64,000 nucleotides of DNA. It comes from Parvularcula sp964219355. GTDB lineage: Bacteria > Pseudomonadota > Alphaproteobacteria > Caulobacterales > Parvularculaceae. The position numbers and the translations under genes are program-made. Below, one piece after another: positions 35,423 through 44,164 of this stretch. A model generated the notes under the pieces. The model saw nothing but the letters and a program-made list of their open reading frames with translations, searched no databases and was not told the origin of the DNA. Location: positions 248,001 to 312,000 of the forward strand of contig CAXPOZ010000003.1 of NCBI GenBank assembly GCA_964219355.1. Reading direction: 5' to 3'. How positions within the stretch are numbered: position 1 is the stretch's first letter; each line of letters begins with the position of its first letter.

Positions 35423-37615
35423 TTACCAGTCTACCGTCAGCGTAACGCCATAGAGACTGGGAGTATTGTGATACTCATTATTGTTGACATTGACGAGGAG
35501 ATATTCCTCATCCGTGACATTCTTTCCGTAGACGGTCAGACGCCAGTCATCCGCATCGACACCAAGAGAGAAATCCAGGATTTCAAAGCTCTCCGAACGC
35601 CGCGTGTGGCTGGCATTGTCAAAGCCGCCGCCTTCGGCCTGCAGACCGACAGAGATCAGCCCGTCAATGTTCTCGCTGATCGGATGACGATAAACCGTAT
35701 TGAAATTGACGATGTAATTGCGCGACCGCGGCACCCTCGTGCCGGAAAGGTCGATCGTTGCTCCTTGGAAAAGGATACTGGTATCATCCCCAAACTGACC
35801 ATTAGCACCTGAGACGCCGAGCGTGTTCCGCCAGAGTCCGTCACCCAACCGGGTGATGGTCACCAGTTCGAACTCACCGCCGTAGAGCGTGCTAGAGCCG
35901 ACATTCTGAAGCGCAAAAGACGGGTTTGTGACATCAATGCTGGTCGTCTGCTGAACATCTTCTGTTTCGGTGTAGAAGAGCGCCAATTGCGGCCGCACGA
36001 CCGTGCGTCCTAACCGGTAATCCCCTTTGACCCCGATCTCACCGCTGATCACGTCTTCAGGATCATAGGCCGTTCGGTCGAAGAAACCGACTGCAGGAGA
36101 CGGATTGAAACCGCCCGGCCGGTAACCTGTTGCTACCCGCGCATAAAGCGTCGTGTCTGGACGAACACGGTAGGACAGCGAGGCCGTCGGCAAAAATCTT
36201 GTCCAACTTTCTGAGAACATAGTCAGCGGGATTGATTCATCCGTCAGGGCATCCATGTCGATACGTTCGAAGGAGAAATCCTTCTCATCAACCTGCACCC
36301 GGGCTTCGACCGTCAAATTCACTTTGTCACTCACGTCATAGGAGTAGAGGCCAAAGATGGAATATGATGACAGCTCATCGGTGGGATCATCATCTCTGAA
36401 CTGACGGCGAAGCGCCGCCGAATTGGCAAATGGTCCGGCGAGGGTGCCGAAGCGAGAAGAGAAGATATCCGATTCAAGCGTCAGATAGTCGACACCGATC
36501 ATCCATGAGGCTGGACCGCTATTCTTTGACGCGAGCCGCGCCTCCAGTCCGAACCGCCAGAAATCCTCATACTGCGTATCAATGAGGGAAAGAAGCGGTG
36601 AGCTGAGCCCCAGGAAGTGGTCGAAATCGGCAAATTCCCGTGCGGCATCCCTGCTTTCGTAATTGGTCAGGAAGGTGAAATCCATGTTGTCAAATTCATG
36701 GGAATATTCACCAAAGGCCGTGACCGTATCGATCATCACCCGGTCATCCGTATCAGTCCCAACACGGATATATGGATCATAGTCGAGTACGAGGTTCTGG
36801 CCCGTGGAGCTGAATCCGCCCGAATCTGAATGCGCCGCTTCAATCGTCAGGACCGCCTTTGACCGATCACTGAGTTCAAGCCCAAGAGCGACACGGCCGC
36901 CATATTTCATCTCGGTATCAGCGTAATCGCCTGTTCCTTCGATGGAGTGATGGCCTTCCTGCTGGTCCTGATAATAGCCGCCCAGGCGAAGTGCTGCACT
37001 TTCGCCCATAGGAATATTCGCGATGGCCTCGGCCTCATAGCGTTCTGTCGAGGCATAGCCGACCTTGGTGCGAAGCGAGGTCTCGCCGAGGACCGGCTGC
37101 TTTGTACGGATGTTTACTGCGCCGCCTACAGCGTTACGCCCATAAAGGGCCCCTTGCGGTCCGCGATAGACCTCCATCGCCTGCATGTCGAAGAAGTCGA
37201 GCTTATCGTAGCTGCGCCCACCAAATCCGCCGCCGGCAACATAGATCCCGTTACGGTAGATCCCGGTCGTAGATTCAGAAAAACCAAGGCGCCCACCGCC
37301 CTGTCCGCGCAGCGTGATGTCACTGAGATAATCAGGACCCGATGCAACGAGGATCGCCCCCGGCGTCTGACGGATATAGTCAGCGACATCCTGCAGCGCG
37401 AGACGCTCGGCATCCTCATCCGATATCGCAGTGATCGAAGCCGGCACATCCTCGATGGCCTCATCACGCTTACGCGCCTGAACGGTGATGACATCCCCTT
37501 CGATCTGGGTTTCGTCATCCTGCGCCCACGCCGCCCCGGAAAATGCCGTCACGAGGGCGGCCGTTGCGGCAGCCCCGCACAGAACGGCACGATATTGACT
37601 CTTCAGTCTCGACAT
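35423..37615 (-). CDS. TonB-dependent outer-membrane receptor
   Basis: This is a 730-residue beta-barrel receptor. The start at 37615 has GGGAG upstream and gives a signal peptide ending SGAAWAQ. A TonB-box-like segment, EGDVITVQARKRDEAIEDVP, is followed by the plug domain (ADYIRQTPGAILVASGPDYL, LDFFDMQAMEVYRGPQGALYGR NAVGG). A 22-stranded barrel with the C-terminal aromatic TLTVDW completes it. It belongs to the broad class used by catabolic loci in oligotrophs for large hydrophobic or steroid-like substrates, so the ligand is uncertain. It is divergent from a TetR regulator, with the GTTAC-N6-GTAAC palindrome between them. Confidence 0.93.
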   Translation of the reverse strand: MSRLKSQYRAVLCGAAATAALVTAFSGAAWAQDDETQIEGDVITVQARKRDEAIEDVPASITAISDEDAERLALQDVADYIRQTPGAILVASGPDYLSDITLRGQGGGRLGFSESTTGIYRNGIYVAGGGFGGRSYDKLDFFDMQAMEVYRGPQGALYGRNAVGGAVNIRTKQPVLGETSLRTKVGYASTERYEAEAIANIPMGESAALRLGGYYQDQQEGHHSIEGTGDYADTEMKYGGRVALGLELSDRSKAVLTIEAAHSDSGGFSSTGQNLVLDYDPYIRVGTDTDDRVMIDTVTAFGEYSHEFDNMDFTFLTNYESRDAAREFADFDHFLGLSSPLLSLIDTQYEDFWRFGLEARLASKNSGPASWMIGVDYLTLESDIFSSRFGTLAGPFANSAALRRQFRDDDPTDELSSYSIFGLYSYDVSDKVNLTVEARVQVDEKDFSFERIDMDALTDESIPLTMFSESWTRFLPTASLSYRVRPDTTLYARVATGYRPGGFNPSPAVGFFDRTAYDPEDVISGEIGVKGDYRLGRTVVRPQLALFYTETEDVQQTTSIDVTNPSFALQNVGSSTLYGGEFELVTITRLGDGLWRNTLGVSGANGQFGDDTSILFQGATIDLSGTRVPRSRNYIVNFNTVYRHPISENIDGLISVGLQAEGGGFDNASHTRRSESFEILDFSLGVDADDWRLTVYGKNVTDEEYLLVNVNNNEYHNTPSLYGVTLTVDW

Positions 37616-37675
37616 AACTCTGCTCCCTATGCCCGGCCTGCCCACTTTCGAGTGCGTTTTGAAAAGGCCGTCCTT

Positions 37676-37691
37676 GTTACTGGAGAGTAAC
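37676..37691. promoter_or_regulatory. Operator 1: GTTAC-N6-GTAAC
   Basis: GTTAC (37676-37680), TGGAGA, GTAAC (37687-37691) form a 16-bp inverted repeat between the divergent TonB receptor (start 37615) and TetR (start 37807). The same half-sites and spacer length recur at 42841-42856 and 47998-48013. The most likely binder is the adjacent TetR protein. This is inference from position and recurrence. Confidence 0.7.
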
Positions 37692-37806
37692 GGGGTGTTT
37701 CGATCGTGTAAACAGACTAAAAGCGGGTTGTTACAGGCCGTTGCGTAAAGGCCGCAGTCCCTTCATGACGAAGTGGCAGGTTGTGACGAAAGCGATCGAG
37801 GAAAGA

Positions 37807-38409
37807 ATGAGCGAATCATACGCGGATTATCTGGATCGGCATCGTTCCGAACGGCGCGAGAAATTCATCCGTAATGCCGCGGATGTGCTGGCGGAACGCG
37901 GCATTCGCAATACGACCATGGACCATGTCGCCGAAAAGGCCGGGGTCTCTAAAATCGTGCTCTATCGTTATTTCGGCGCGAAGGACAAAATGGTCCACGC
38001 TGTTCTGGAAGATATCTCGCAAGCCCTGCTCGATGCCGACGAAGAACCTGCCGAATGGTGGACTGAACGGGTACGGCGCAGTCTGCCAGTCGCACGTGAA
38101 CATGCCTCCGCCATGAAATTGCTGGTTCGGCATTCGGCGCATGACCCTGAATATGGCACTCATCTTGATCGGCTGACGGATGAGTTGATCCGCCGGACGC
38201 AGGAACGCGACCGCGAGATCCTTGGCGATGGTACAGAAGGGCCGACCGATGCGCGGCTGCTGGCCGAGACGATCACGGCCGTCCTGCTCAATGCCTATGT
38301 GCGCTGGGTCGATATGGGCTCGCCCGAGAATGACGATCAGTTCCTCGAATGGATCAACAAATCCGTGCGCGCTATGTCTTATTACTGGCGTGGCCTGGAG
38401 CCTGACTGA
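37807..38409 (+). CDS. TetR-family transcriptional regulator
   Basis: This is a 200-residue regulator. The helix-turn-helix TTMDHVAEKAGVSKIVLYRY with FGAKDKMVHAVLE is at about residues 38-65, and the ligand-binding helices fill the rest. The ATG at 37807 is preferred because GAGGAAAG lies five to twelve bases upstream. An in-frame TTG at 37741 would add 22 residues without a ribosome site. It is divergent from the TonB receptor and is the only TetR in the window, hence the prime candidate for the regulon with GTTAC-N6-GTAAC operators. A hydrophobic ligand such as an acyl-CoA is plausible for this family. Confidence 0.9.
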   Translation: MSESYADYLDRHRSERREKFIRNAADVLAERGIRNTTMDHVAEKAGVSKIVLYRYFGAKDKMVHAVLEDISQALLDADEEPAEWWTERVRRSLPVAREHASAMKLLVRHSAHDPEYGTHLDRLTDELIRRTQERDREILGDGTEGPTDARLLAETITAVLLNAYVRWVDMGSPENDDQFLEWINKSVRAMSYYWRGLEPD

Positions 38410-38420
38410 CCCTCACTACG

Positions 38421-39353
38421 CTATTCGGCGGTATCTTTTTTGAGGAAAGTGAGCACTTCGCTGGCGATCCGATCGGGTTGTTCGGGCAGGAGCGCATGAC
38501 CGGCATTCTCGATCAGGACGATCGAGACAAGATCGGGCTTGGCATCCTTAATCACGGCAGAGGTTTTCGCCGCAGGTGCAATCCGGTCGCTGTCCGCCTG
38601 AAGAATCAGGATCGGCCGATCACCGCCAGTGCGCCATTCCCCTTCCGGTGTGCGGCGCACGGCCGTTGCCTGATGGCGCGCGCCATCCGCATACCATCCA
38701 TTCATCCAGTCGCGCGGGACATTGTTTGCGTCGGCAAAGAAAGCATATTTCACGTCAGCTTTTCGCATGGGCGGCGGCATCCACCACGCAAAACTGTCCG
38801 TGAGCGCAGACTGGACCTTCGGCATTTTATTGAGGTCCTGAGCGCCACCAGCAGCGATAAGGATGATCCGGTCGATGCGCTCTGCACGCTCGGATGCATA
38901 AGCGCGCGCGAGCCTGTTGCCGAAAGCATGACCGATGACGATCAGGCTTTCCGTGTCGGGAATGCCTGCATCCGTGACCGCAGCGTCAATCAGGGCGGCG
39001 AGTGAATAAAGCGTTGGTGCGGCCTCGACCGGTGTCCCGGATTTACCGATCCCCGGCATATCAACCGCAATAGTGCGATAGCCTGCGCGGACAAGATGCG
39101 GCTGAAGCGCATTGAAGTCCCCGACCGACCGCCCAAGGCTTGCCAGCATGATGACTGGCTGGCCGTCTTCGGGGCCATCAAGATAACAGGCGACGCGCTC
39201 TCCTTCCGGAGACTGAACGAAATGCAGCTCCCCCAGCGGACGGGCGGCATCCTTCGGCCACACAATGACAAGATAGAGGAGTGCGAGAGAAAGGAGCGCT
39301 CCAACACCCATCAGGATAAAGCGTAACGGGCGGCTTATATCTGCCATACTCAT
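38421..39353 (-). CDS. Alpha/beta hydrolase-fold protein lacking the nucleophile serine
   Basis: This is a 310-residue protein. An N-terminal hydrophobic segment (about residues 10-33) anchors or exports it, followed by an alpha/beta hydrolase domain. The nucleophile elbow reads GHAFG (Ala143, codon GCT at 38925-38927) instead of GHSFG. The acid Asp (LQADSD, Asp254 or 256) and His286 (ENAGHALL) are retained. Loss of the Ser makes ordinary ester hydrolysis unlikely. Cofactor-free oxygenases and some lyases of this fold do not use the Ser, so another chemistry or a binding role is possible. Its start overlaps the upstream DUF1214 gene by ATGA. It is the last of an operon of five. Confidence 0.75.
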   Translation of the reverse strand: MSMADISRPLRFILMGVGALLSLALLYLVIVWPKDAARPLGELHFVQSPEGERVACYLDGPEDGQPVIMLASLGRSVGDFNALQPHLVRAGYRTIAVDMPGIGKSGTPVEAAPTLYSLAALIDAAVTDAGIPDTESLIVIGHAFGNRLARAYASERAERIDRIILIAAGGAQDLNKMPKVQSALTDSFAWWMPPPMRKADVKYAFFADANNVPRDWMNGWYADGARHQATAVRRTPEGEWRTGGDRPILILQADSDRIAPAAKTSAVIKDAKPDLVSIVLIENAGHALLPEQPDRIASEVLTFLKKDTAE

Positions 39354-39958
39354 GAGCCCTGCCCCTTCTCGATGCGCTCGATTGTGAAGAGCGGCGCGGT
39401 TTCGAGATTATCGACCAACTCGGGCGACGGGTTATAAACCCGCATGGAAAGGGACATTTTCTGGCCCGTCCCCATATCGATCCAGTTCCCCTCCTTCGGA
39501 TCAGAAGACAGGCTGATGCGGATCGATCCGTCCTCCTCTCTTTCCAGCGTCGTGCTTTTGACCGAATAGGGGCCCGTTGCCTCCTGGTTGAGGTAATGAT
39601 CGCTGTCATAAAGCGTGATGCTCCACCAGCGCGCTGGAAGATCAGCACCTTTGAGGACATAATCATAATCAGAGGATAGTGGCCGCCCCTCACTATCCTC
39701 ATGCAGACGGAAATAGACGGTTTCCTCGCGCGACAATGCCAGTAGACCGGTTACTGCAACCAACGCCCTTGTTCGTGCATCGGCATCCGAAGCCCCCGCA
39801 TAGCGGCTCGTGAACCACGGGCCGTTATAAATGAAAGCGTCGGCCGTCTCGCTTTTATAGAGCGAGGAATGGATGCGTGAGCCCCCGAAAAAGAAGCCCG
39901 CCGTGAAGACGGCCAGCAGGATGGCCGCCTTGATCAGGTGCTGCCGGCCGATCTGCAT
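39350..39958 (-). CDS. DUF1214 domain-containing protein (copy B)
   Basis: This is a 202-residue protein with one N-terminal membrane segment (LIKAAILLAVFTAGFFFGGS). It contains the DUF1214 fold signatures: WFTSRYAGASDADARTRALV, LPARWWSITLYDSDHYLNQE and SDPKEGNWIDMG. It is clearly paralogous to the protein at 40497-41102, sharing NGPW, ALSREET, DLP(A/S)RWWSITLY and (P)xGNWIxM, with moderate identity. Start and stop overlap both neighbours by one to four bases, so all are translationally coupled. The chemistry of DUF1214 is unknown. The family often pairs with DUF1254, as here. Confidence 0.8.
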   Translation of the reverse strand: MQIGRQHLIKAAILLAVFTAGFFFGGSRIHSSLYKSETADAFIYNGPWFTSRYAGASDADARTRALVAVTGLLALSREETVYFRLHEDSEGRPLSSDYDYVLKGADLPARWWSITLYDSDHYLNQEATGPYSVKSTTLEREEDGSIRISLSSDPKEGNWIDMGTGQKMSLSMRVYNPSPELVDNLETAPLFTIERIEKGQGS

Positions 39959-40500
39959 CAGGCCGACATCGGATGGCAGTTGGTTGAGCGCCGTGTCTCA
40001 TCAAGCGGACCTGCCTGGTCTTCAGTTGCGATGAAAATCCGTTGAAGGACGATCCCGGTTTGTGAAGGAGATCTGACGATCTGGCTTTCAGGCACACCGT
40101 CAGGCATTTTATCGCCCTGCCCGATCAGCACGAAACGGAAGGCTTTCTCCTCCAGCTCGCTATCATTGACGACAAAGAAATTGTCGCTGTTATGCGCGAA
40201 AAATGAGAGCGACCAATAGGAATCATCAGGCGCTGTCCCTTCGAAGACGACCGGACCTGCTTTGAGGTCATAGACGCAGGCCGAGTAAAGCTGGTCCGGA
40301 GACGGACGAACAACCGTGCGCGAGGCCGCGCTGGGCCGAGGCGCATGCACCATGGCATTGAGCCCTTTGGCACGCGAGGCGATACCAGCCTCGGCCTCTT
40401 CCATCTCCTGAATGGGGATCTGCCGAAGCTCATACTGATACCCGATCAGAGCACCAAGAATGGCGACAACGCCGGTGGCAATCCAGAAGCTGTATTTCAT
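39958..40500 (-). CDS. DUF1254-like membrane-anchored protein
   Basis: This is a 180-residue protein with an N-terminal membrane anchor (SFWIATGVVAILGALIGY). The rest resembles the N-terminal DUF1254 region that normally forms one protein with DUF1214: RTVVRPSPDQLYSACVYDLK and DDSYWSLSFFAHNSDNFFVV are the diagnostic pieces. Here the two domains are encoded by separate genes. Its start overlaps the upstream DUF1214 gene by four bases and its stop touches the downstream one. The function of these domains is not established. Confidence 0.7.
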   Translation of the reverse strand: MKYSFWIATGVVAILGALIGYQYELRQIPIQEMEEAEAGIASRAKGLNAMVHAPRPSAASRTVVRPSPDQLYSACVYDLKAGPVVFEGTAPDDSYWSLSFFAHNSDNFFVVNDSELEEKAFRFVLIGQGDKMPDGVPESQIVRSPSQTGIVLQRIFIATEDQAGPLDETRRSTNCHPMSA

Positions 40501-41102
40501 GATGCTTTCCTCACACGGCGGATTTCAGGCATGTCGATATCCTGCAGACGGTCAAGCACGCCGTCATTGGGATTATACATTCGCAACAGGAGGGAGACTT
40601 CCTCGCCCTCTTCTCCGGCCATCGGAATCCAGTTGCCGGGCTGAGGCTCGCGGGAGATGACGACACGGAATGTGCCGTCCTCCTCGCGCTCAAGGTCGGT
40701 CGCCTTGACGGAAAATTTCTCATATTCATTATCCATTAGGAAGTGATCATCCCCATAAAGAGTGATGCTCCACCAGCGCGAGGGAAGATCGCCGCCGGTG
40801 ATTTCATAGACATAATCGGCGGTCATGGCTTCGCCGTCCGAATCCTCGCGCGCCATATAATAAAGCGTCTCCTGACGAGACAAAGCGAGCAAGCCAACCA
40901 CCGCCGTATAGGCACGGGTCATTGGTGTGGCTTCTTTCGCACCAAAGTCATCTGTGTACCAAGGCCCGTTGAAAACGAATGTCTCAACATCCGCCTTGGT
41001 CTTCATCGCCGAATGCGCCTGATGGGTGCCGATCCAGAACCCGCACAGCGCGATCACGACTGCGAGCCCCCATCTGGCATATTTCCAATGCGGTATCGTC
41101 AT
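40497..41102 (-). CDS. DUF1214 domain-containing protein (copy A)
   Basis: This is a 201-residue membrane-anchored protein (helix near residues 10-27). DUF1214 features are GPWYTDDFGAKEATPMTRAY, LPSRWWSITLYGDDHFLMDN and SREPQPGNWIPMAGEEG. It is a paralogue of the copy B gene, with the DUF1254-like gene between them. It begins three bases after the carboxylesterase stop and overlaps the next gene by four bases. It is the second gene of the esterase operon. Confidence 0.8.
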   Translation of the reverse strand: MTIPHWKYARWGLAVVIALCGFWIGTHQAHSAMKTKADVETFVFNGPWYTDDFGAKEATPMTRAYTAVVGLLALSRQETLYYMAREDSDGEAMTADYVYEITGGDLPSRWWSITLYGDDHFLMDNEYEKFSVKATDLEREEDGTFRVVISREPQPGNWIPMAGEEGEEVSLLLRMYNPNDGVLDRLQDIDMPEIRRVRKAS

Positions 41103-41105
41103 TCG

Positions 41106-42755
41106 TCAGTTCCCCTCTTTCGTCTCTGCCCGCCCCTGAACCATAGCCGCGAGCCGGTCCTGAAGGTCGAGTGTGGCTTTCTGGAAGTCGGTTTCGAGAT
41201 GCGCGCCGGTGCCATTGATCACGAGCGCCGGATTGGCCTCTGCGTCGATTGCAGGCCAGTCGACCTCACCCTCGATTGAAGGCGCGCCGTGGATTGCGAA
41301 ATTCGCCCACATCTCATTCATCATGCGGCTGTGCTCACGGTCTTCGTCCGTTGCCAGACGACCGATCAGCGGGACAGTGCTGATTGTCCCGAACACCATG
41401 GGGATCTCTGCACCATGATTGGCCCCCAGAGAATTCTCCCGCCGCCGGGTCATCACATAGTCATAATAATAGCGCCAAACGGGCAAGCCTTTTGCCTGCA
41501 TCGCCACCGCCGCACGTCGGGCCGGGGCCCCGAAAATGGCATCGCGCATGATTTCCGAGGACAGCTCCTCATCGGTCAGTTCACGGTCTTGCGTATAGAC
41601 ACCGCGGATCATCTCCAGACCTGCGCCCAGCACTTCGGCGGCACGTTCAGGTGACTGGCCGAAGGCGGCAAGAACGGATGATTCATTACTGTTCGAGCCG
41701 ATGATGACGGAGATATCAGAGACGACGCCCTCGCCGATCCGATCAAGAACATTCCCGGTAATGACCTCACCATCGATCATCGGGCCGAACCCCATGCCGC
41801 TGGAGAGTGGCGCAAAGGACAGGATCGCCTCTGCGGGAAGGGCGCGCAGCTCCTCCGCTGTCGGATCTTCAAGCCCTTGGTCAGCGGCCCAAACAACCCC
41901 TTGAGATGAGGCGGACGATTTGCCCCCACATTCAGCCCATGCGCAGGCCGCCTGCTGACTACCGCCGCCACTCTGCACGATAGCCTTGCTGAAGAGCCCT
42001 TTTGTCAGAGGCGAGGTCAGAAGATAGAGAACGCTCGCGCCGCCGGCGGATTCCCCGAAAACCGTGACATTATTAGGGTTTCCGCCAAAGGCCCCGATAT
42101 TGGCGTGCACCCATTCCAACGCTTCGATCTGGTCGAGAAGGCCGAAATTCGTGGCCCCACCGCCATTCTCATCAACCAGTGCGGGATGGGCGAAAAAGCC
42201 GTAACCACCCATGCGATAATTGATCGTCACAAGGACAATGCCGCGTTCCGCAAAGGCCGTGCCGTCATAATAAGGAAGGCTGCCAGAGCCGATCCGGAAG
42301 GCGCCGCCATGGATCCAGACCATGACGGGCGCGTCCTCGGCCCCCTCTGGCGCCCAGATATTCAGTGTCAGGCAATCCTCGCTCTGCGCTGTCGTCACGC
42401 GGGACGGCCGCCCGGCTACCTCCGGCTGAAGACAGGCTGCGCCGTAGGCGGAGGCATCAAGCACCCCGCCCCATGAGGCCGCAGGCTCTGTCGGTGCCCA
42501 GCGCAACTCTCCCACGGGGGGCGCTGCAAACGGAACGCCCTTGAAAGAGCGGATCCCGCCGCTTTGCGTGCCCGCCATCTCGCCCTGCTCGACGGTGACG
42601 ACCGGGGCGTCAGCAGCTTGCGCTGCACCGCCCGCAATCAGTCCCGCCAGGCCAAGGGCAAGAATGAAAGAGCGACTCTTTCGTGATGTGAGTGAGAGGA
42701 AAAGCCATCCCCTGCCCTGCAGGCGGCCCTGCCGGTGTGACCTGACGGAATTCAT
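41106..42755 (-). CDS. Secreted type-B carboxylesterase
   Basis: This is a 549-residue esterase of the cholinesterase/para-nitrobenzyl esterase family. The start at 42755 has AGGAGG eight bases upstream (42764-42769). A long N-terminal basic region precedes a hydrophobic segment ending AGGAAQA, an export signal. The oxyanion-hole motif is VWIHGGAFRIGSG. The nucleophile GESAGG lies near residue 236. The catalytic His is in LGANHGAEIPMVF. It is first of an operon with the DUF1214/DUF1254 genes and the hydrolase-fold gene. The operator at 42841-42856 lies 86 bases upstream, linking it to the TetR regulon. Confidence 0.92.
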   Translation of the reverse strand: MNSVRSHRQGRLQGRGWLFLSLTSRKSRSFILALGLAGLIAGGAAQAADAPVVTVEQGEMAGTQSGGIRSFKGVPFAAPPVGELRWAPTEPAASWGGVLDASAYGAACLQPEVAGRPSRVTTAQSEDCLTLNIWAPEGAEDAPVMVWIHGGAFRIGSGSLPYYDGTAFAERGIVLVTINYRMGGYGFFAHPALVDENGGGATNFGLLDQIEALEWVHANIGAFGGNPNNVTVFGESAGGASVLYLLTSPLTKGLFSKAIVQSGGGSQQAACAWAECGGKSSASSQGVVWAADQGLEDPTAEELRALPAEAILSFAPLSSGMGFGPMIDGEVITGNVLDRIGEGVVSDISVIIGSNSNESSVLAAFGQSPERAAEVLGAGLEMIRGVYTQDRELTDEELSSEIMRDAIFGAPARRAAVAMQAKGLPVWRYYYDYVMTRRRENSLGANHGAEIPMVFGTISTVPLIGRLATDEDREHSRMMNEMWANFAIHGAPSIEGEVDWPAIDAEANPALVINGTGAHLETDFQKATLDLQDRLAAMVQGRAETKEGN

Positions 42756-42840
42756 GATTCCAACCTCCTGCCGCGTTTCCCCGGGAGCCAGCATGGGACT
42801 CCGCTTGTCTTGTTGCGGTGAGGTTAGCTCATCATTTGCT

Positions 42841-42856
42841 GTTACTCAAGCGTAAC
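42841..42856. promoter_or_regulatory. Operator 2: GTTAC-N6-GTAAC
   Basis: GTTAC-TCAAGC-GTAAC lies 86-101 bases upstream of the carboxylesterase start, with the same half-sites and spacer as operator 1. It also lies 60 bases past the thiolase stop, so it controls the esterase operon rather than the thiolase. Confidence 0.7.
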
Positions 42857-42915
42857 ATGCCTCTATCGGGTCACAAATCGCAGGGGACATCCGGGACCCG
42901 CAGGCCCCGGCACTG

Positions 42916-44115
42916 TCAGACGATTTCGAAGAGGCCGGCAGCCCCCTGCCCGCCACCGACACACATGGTGACGACGGCATATTTGGCGCCGACACGTTTG
43001 CCCGCAAGCAGCGCGTGGCCAACCATCCGTGCACCCGACATGCCGTAAGGGTGGCCGACAGAGATCGCGCCGCCATCGATATTCAGGCGCTCATCGGGAA
43101 TGCCGAGCTTGTCGCGGCAATAAAGCACCTGACAGGCAAAAGCCTCGTTCAGCTCCCACAGGCCGATATCGTCGATCGTCAGACCGTGCCGTTCCAGCAG
43201 TTTGGGGATGGCAAAGACCGGACCGATGCCCATTTCGTCCGGGTCCGTCCCGGCAACCGCCACGCCCTTATAAATACCAAGTGGGGTCAGTCCGGCATCG
43301 CTGGCTGCTTTCTGATCCATGACAACGAGAGCTGCTGCCCCATCGCTCAGCTGACTCGCATTGCCTGCGGTGATGAACTGGCCCTCCTTGACGCGCTGGC
43401 CCCCCTTGAAGACAGGCTTGAGCGAGTTCAGCCCTTCAAGCGTCGTGTCAGGACGATTTCCTTCATCCTTATCGAGCACGACATCATGCTTGCTGATCTC
43501 TTTTGTTTCCTTGTCCTGACGCAGCATGGTCGAGGGCATCGGCACGATCTCATCGTCGAAATAGCCCTTTGACTGAGCTTCTGCCGTGCGCATCTGGGAG
43601 CTAAGCGCATATTCGTCCTGCGCCTCGCGGGAGACATCATAGCGTTCAGAGACGATCTCGGCCGTCTCGATCATGGTCATATATGTCTGAGGCAGGTGCT
43701 CAACGAGCCACGGGTTCGGGGAGACCATGGCAAGATCAGGACGCTGATTGGTGGAGATCGACTCCGCCCCACCCGCAACACAGGCCTGCATACCGTCGAT
43801 CATCACCTGCTTGGCGGCGATGGCGACGGCCATCAGACCAGAGGCGCATTGCCGATCGACCGTCATGCCGCCGACCTCGAAAGGAAGTTCTGCACGCAAG
43901 GCAGCCTGACGGCCAAGGTTCATGCCTGCCGTGTTGAACGGCAGGGCCGAGCCGAAAATGCAGTCCTCAATCTGGCTGGGATCGATGCCCGCCCGCTCGA
44001 CCGCGTGCCGAGTTGCGTGTCCAGCGAGCTCCACCGCGCCTGTATCATTGAAGGCCCCGCGATAGGCTTTGCCGATTGGAGTCCGGGCAACCGAGACGAT
44101 GACTGCTTCTTTCAT
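42916..44115 (-). CDS. Acetyl-CoA acyltransferase (thiolase)
   Basis: This is a 399-residue degradative thiolase that cleaves 3-oxoacyl-CoA with CoA. The active cysteine lies in DRQCASGLMAV. The active His is in IDGGAISVGHPYGMSGARM, and the second Cys in VVTMCVGGGQGAAGLFEIV. Residue order and length match the family. The start at 44115 (MKEAVIVSVARTPIGKAYRG) is typical. It ends the transcription unit that begins with the acyl-CoA dehydrogenase at 47796, after the MFS gene, with a gap of about 50 bases. Confidence 0.95.
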   Translation of the reverse strand: MKEAVIVSVARTPIGKAYRGAFNDTGAVELAGHATRHAVERAGIDPSQIEDCIFGSALPFNTAGMNLGRQAALRAELPFEVGGMTVDRQCASGLMAVAIAAKQVMIDGMQACVAGGAESISTNQRPDLAMVSPNPWLVEHLPQTYMTMIETAEIVSERYDVSREAQDEYALSSQMRTAEAQSKGYFDDEIVPMPSTMLRQDKETKEISKHDVVLDKDEGNRPDTTLEGLNSLKPVFKGGQRVKEGQFITAGNASQLSDGAAALVVMDQKAASDAGLTPLGIYKGVAVAGTDPDEMGIGPVFAIPKLLERHGLTIDDIGLWELNEAFACQVLYCRDKLGIPDERLNIDGGAISVGHPYGMSGARMVGHALLAGKRVGAKYAVVTMCVGGGQGAAGLFEIV

Positions 44116-44164
44116 GACTTATGCCTTCTATAAGTTTGCTGACTGGCGCGACGGTGACGGGAGG

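Noticed and set aside
37741..37806. A longer TetR protein from TTG at 37741
   Set aside because: No ribosome site stands before it, while GAGGAAAG precedes the ATG at 37807 at a good distance.
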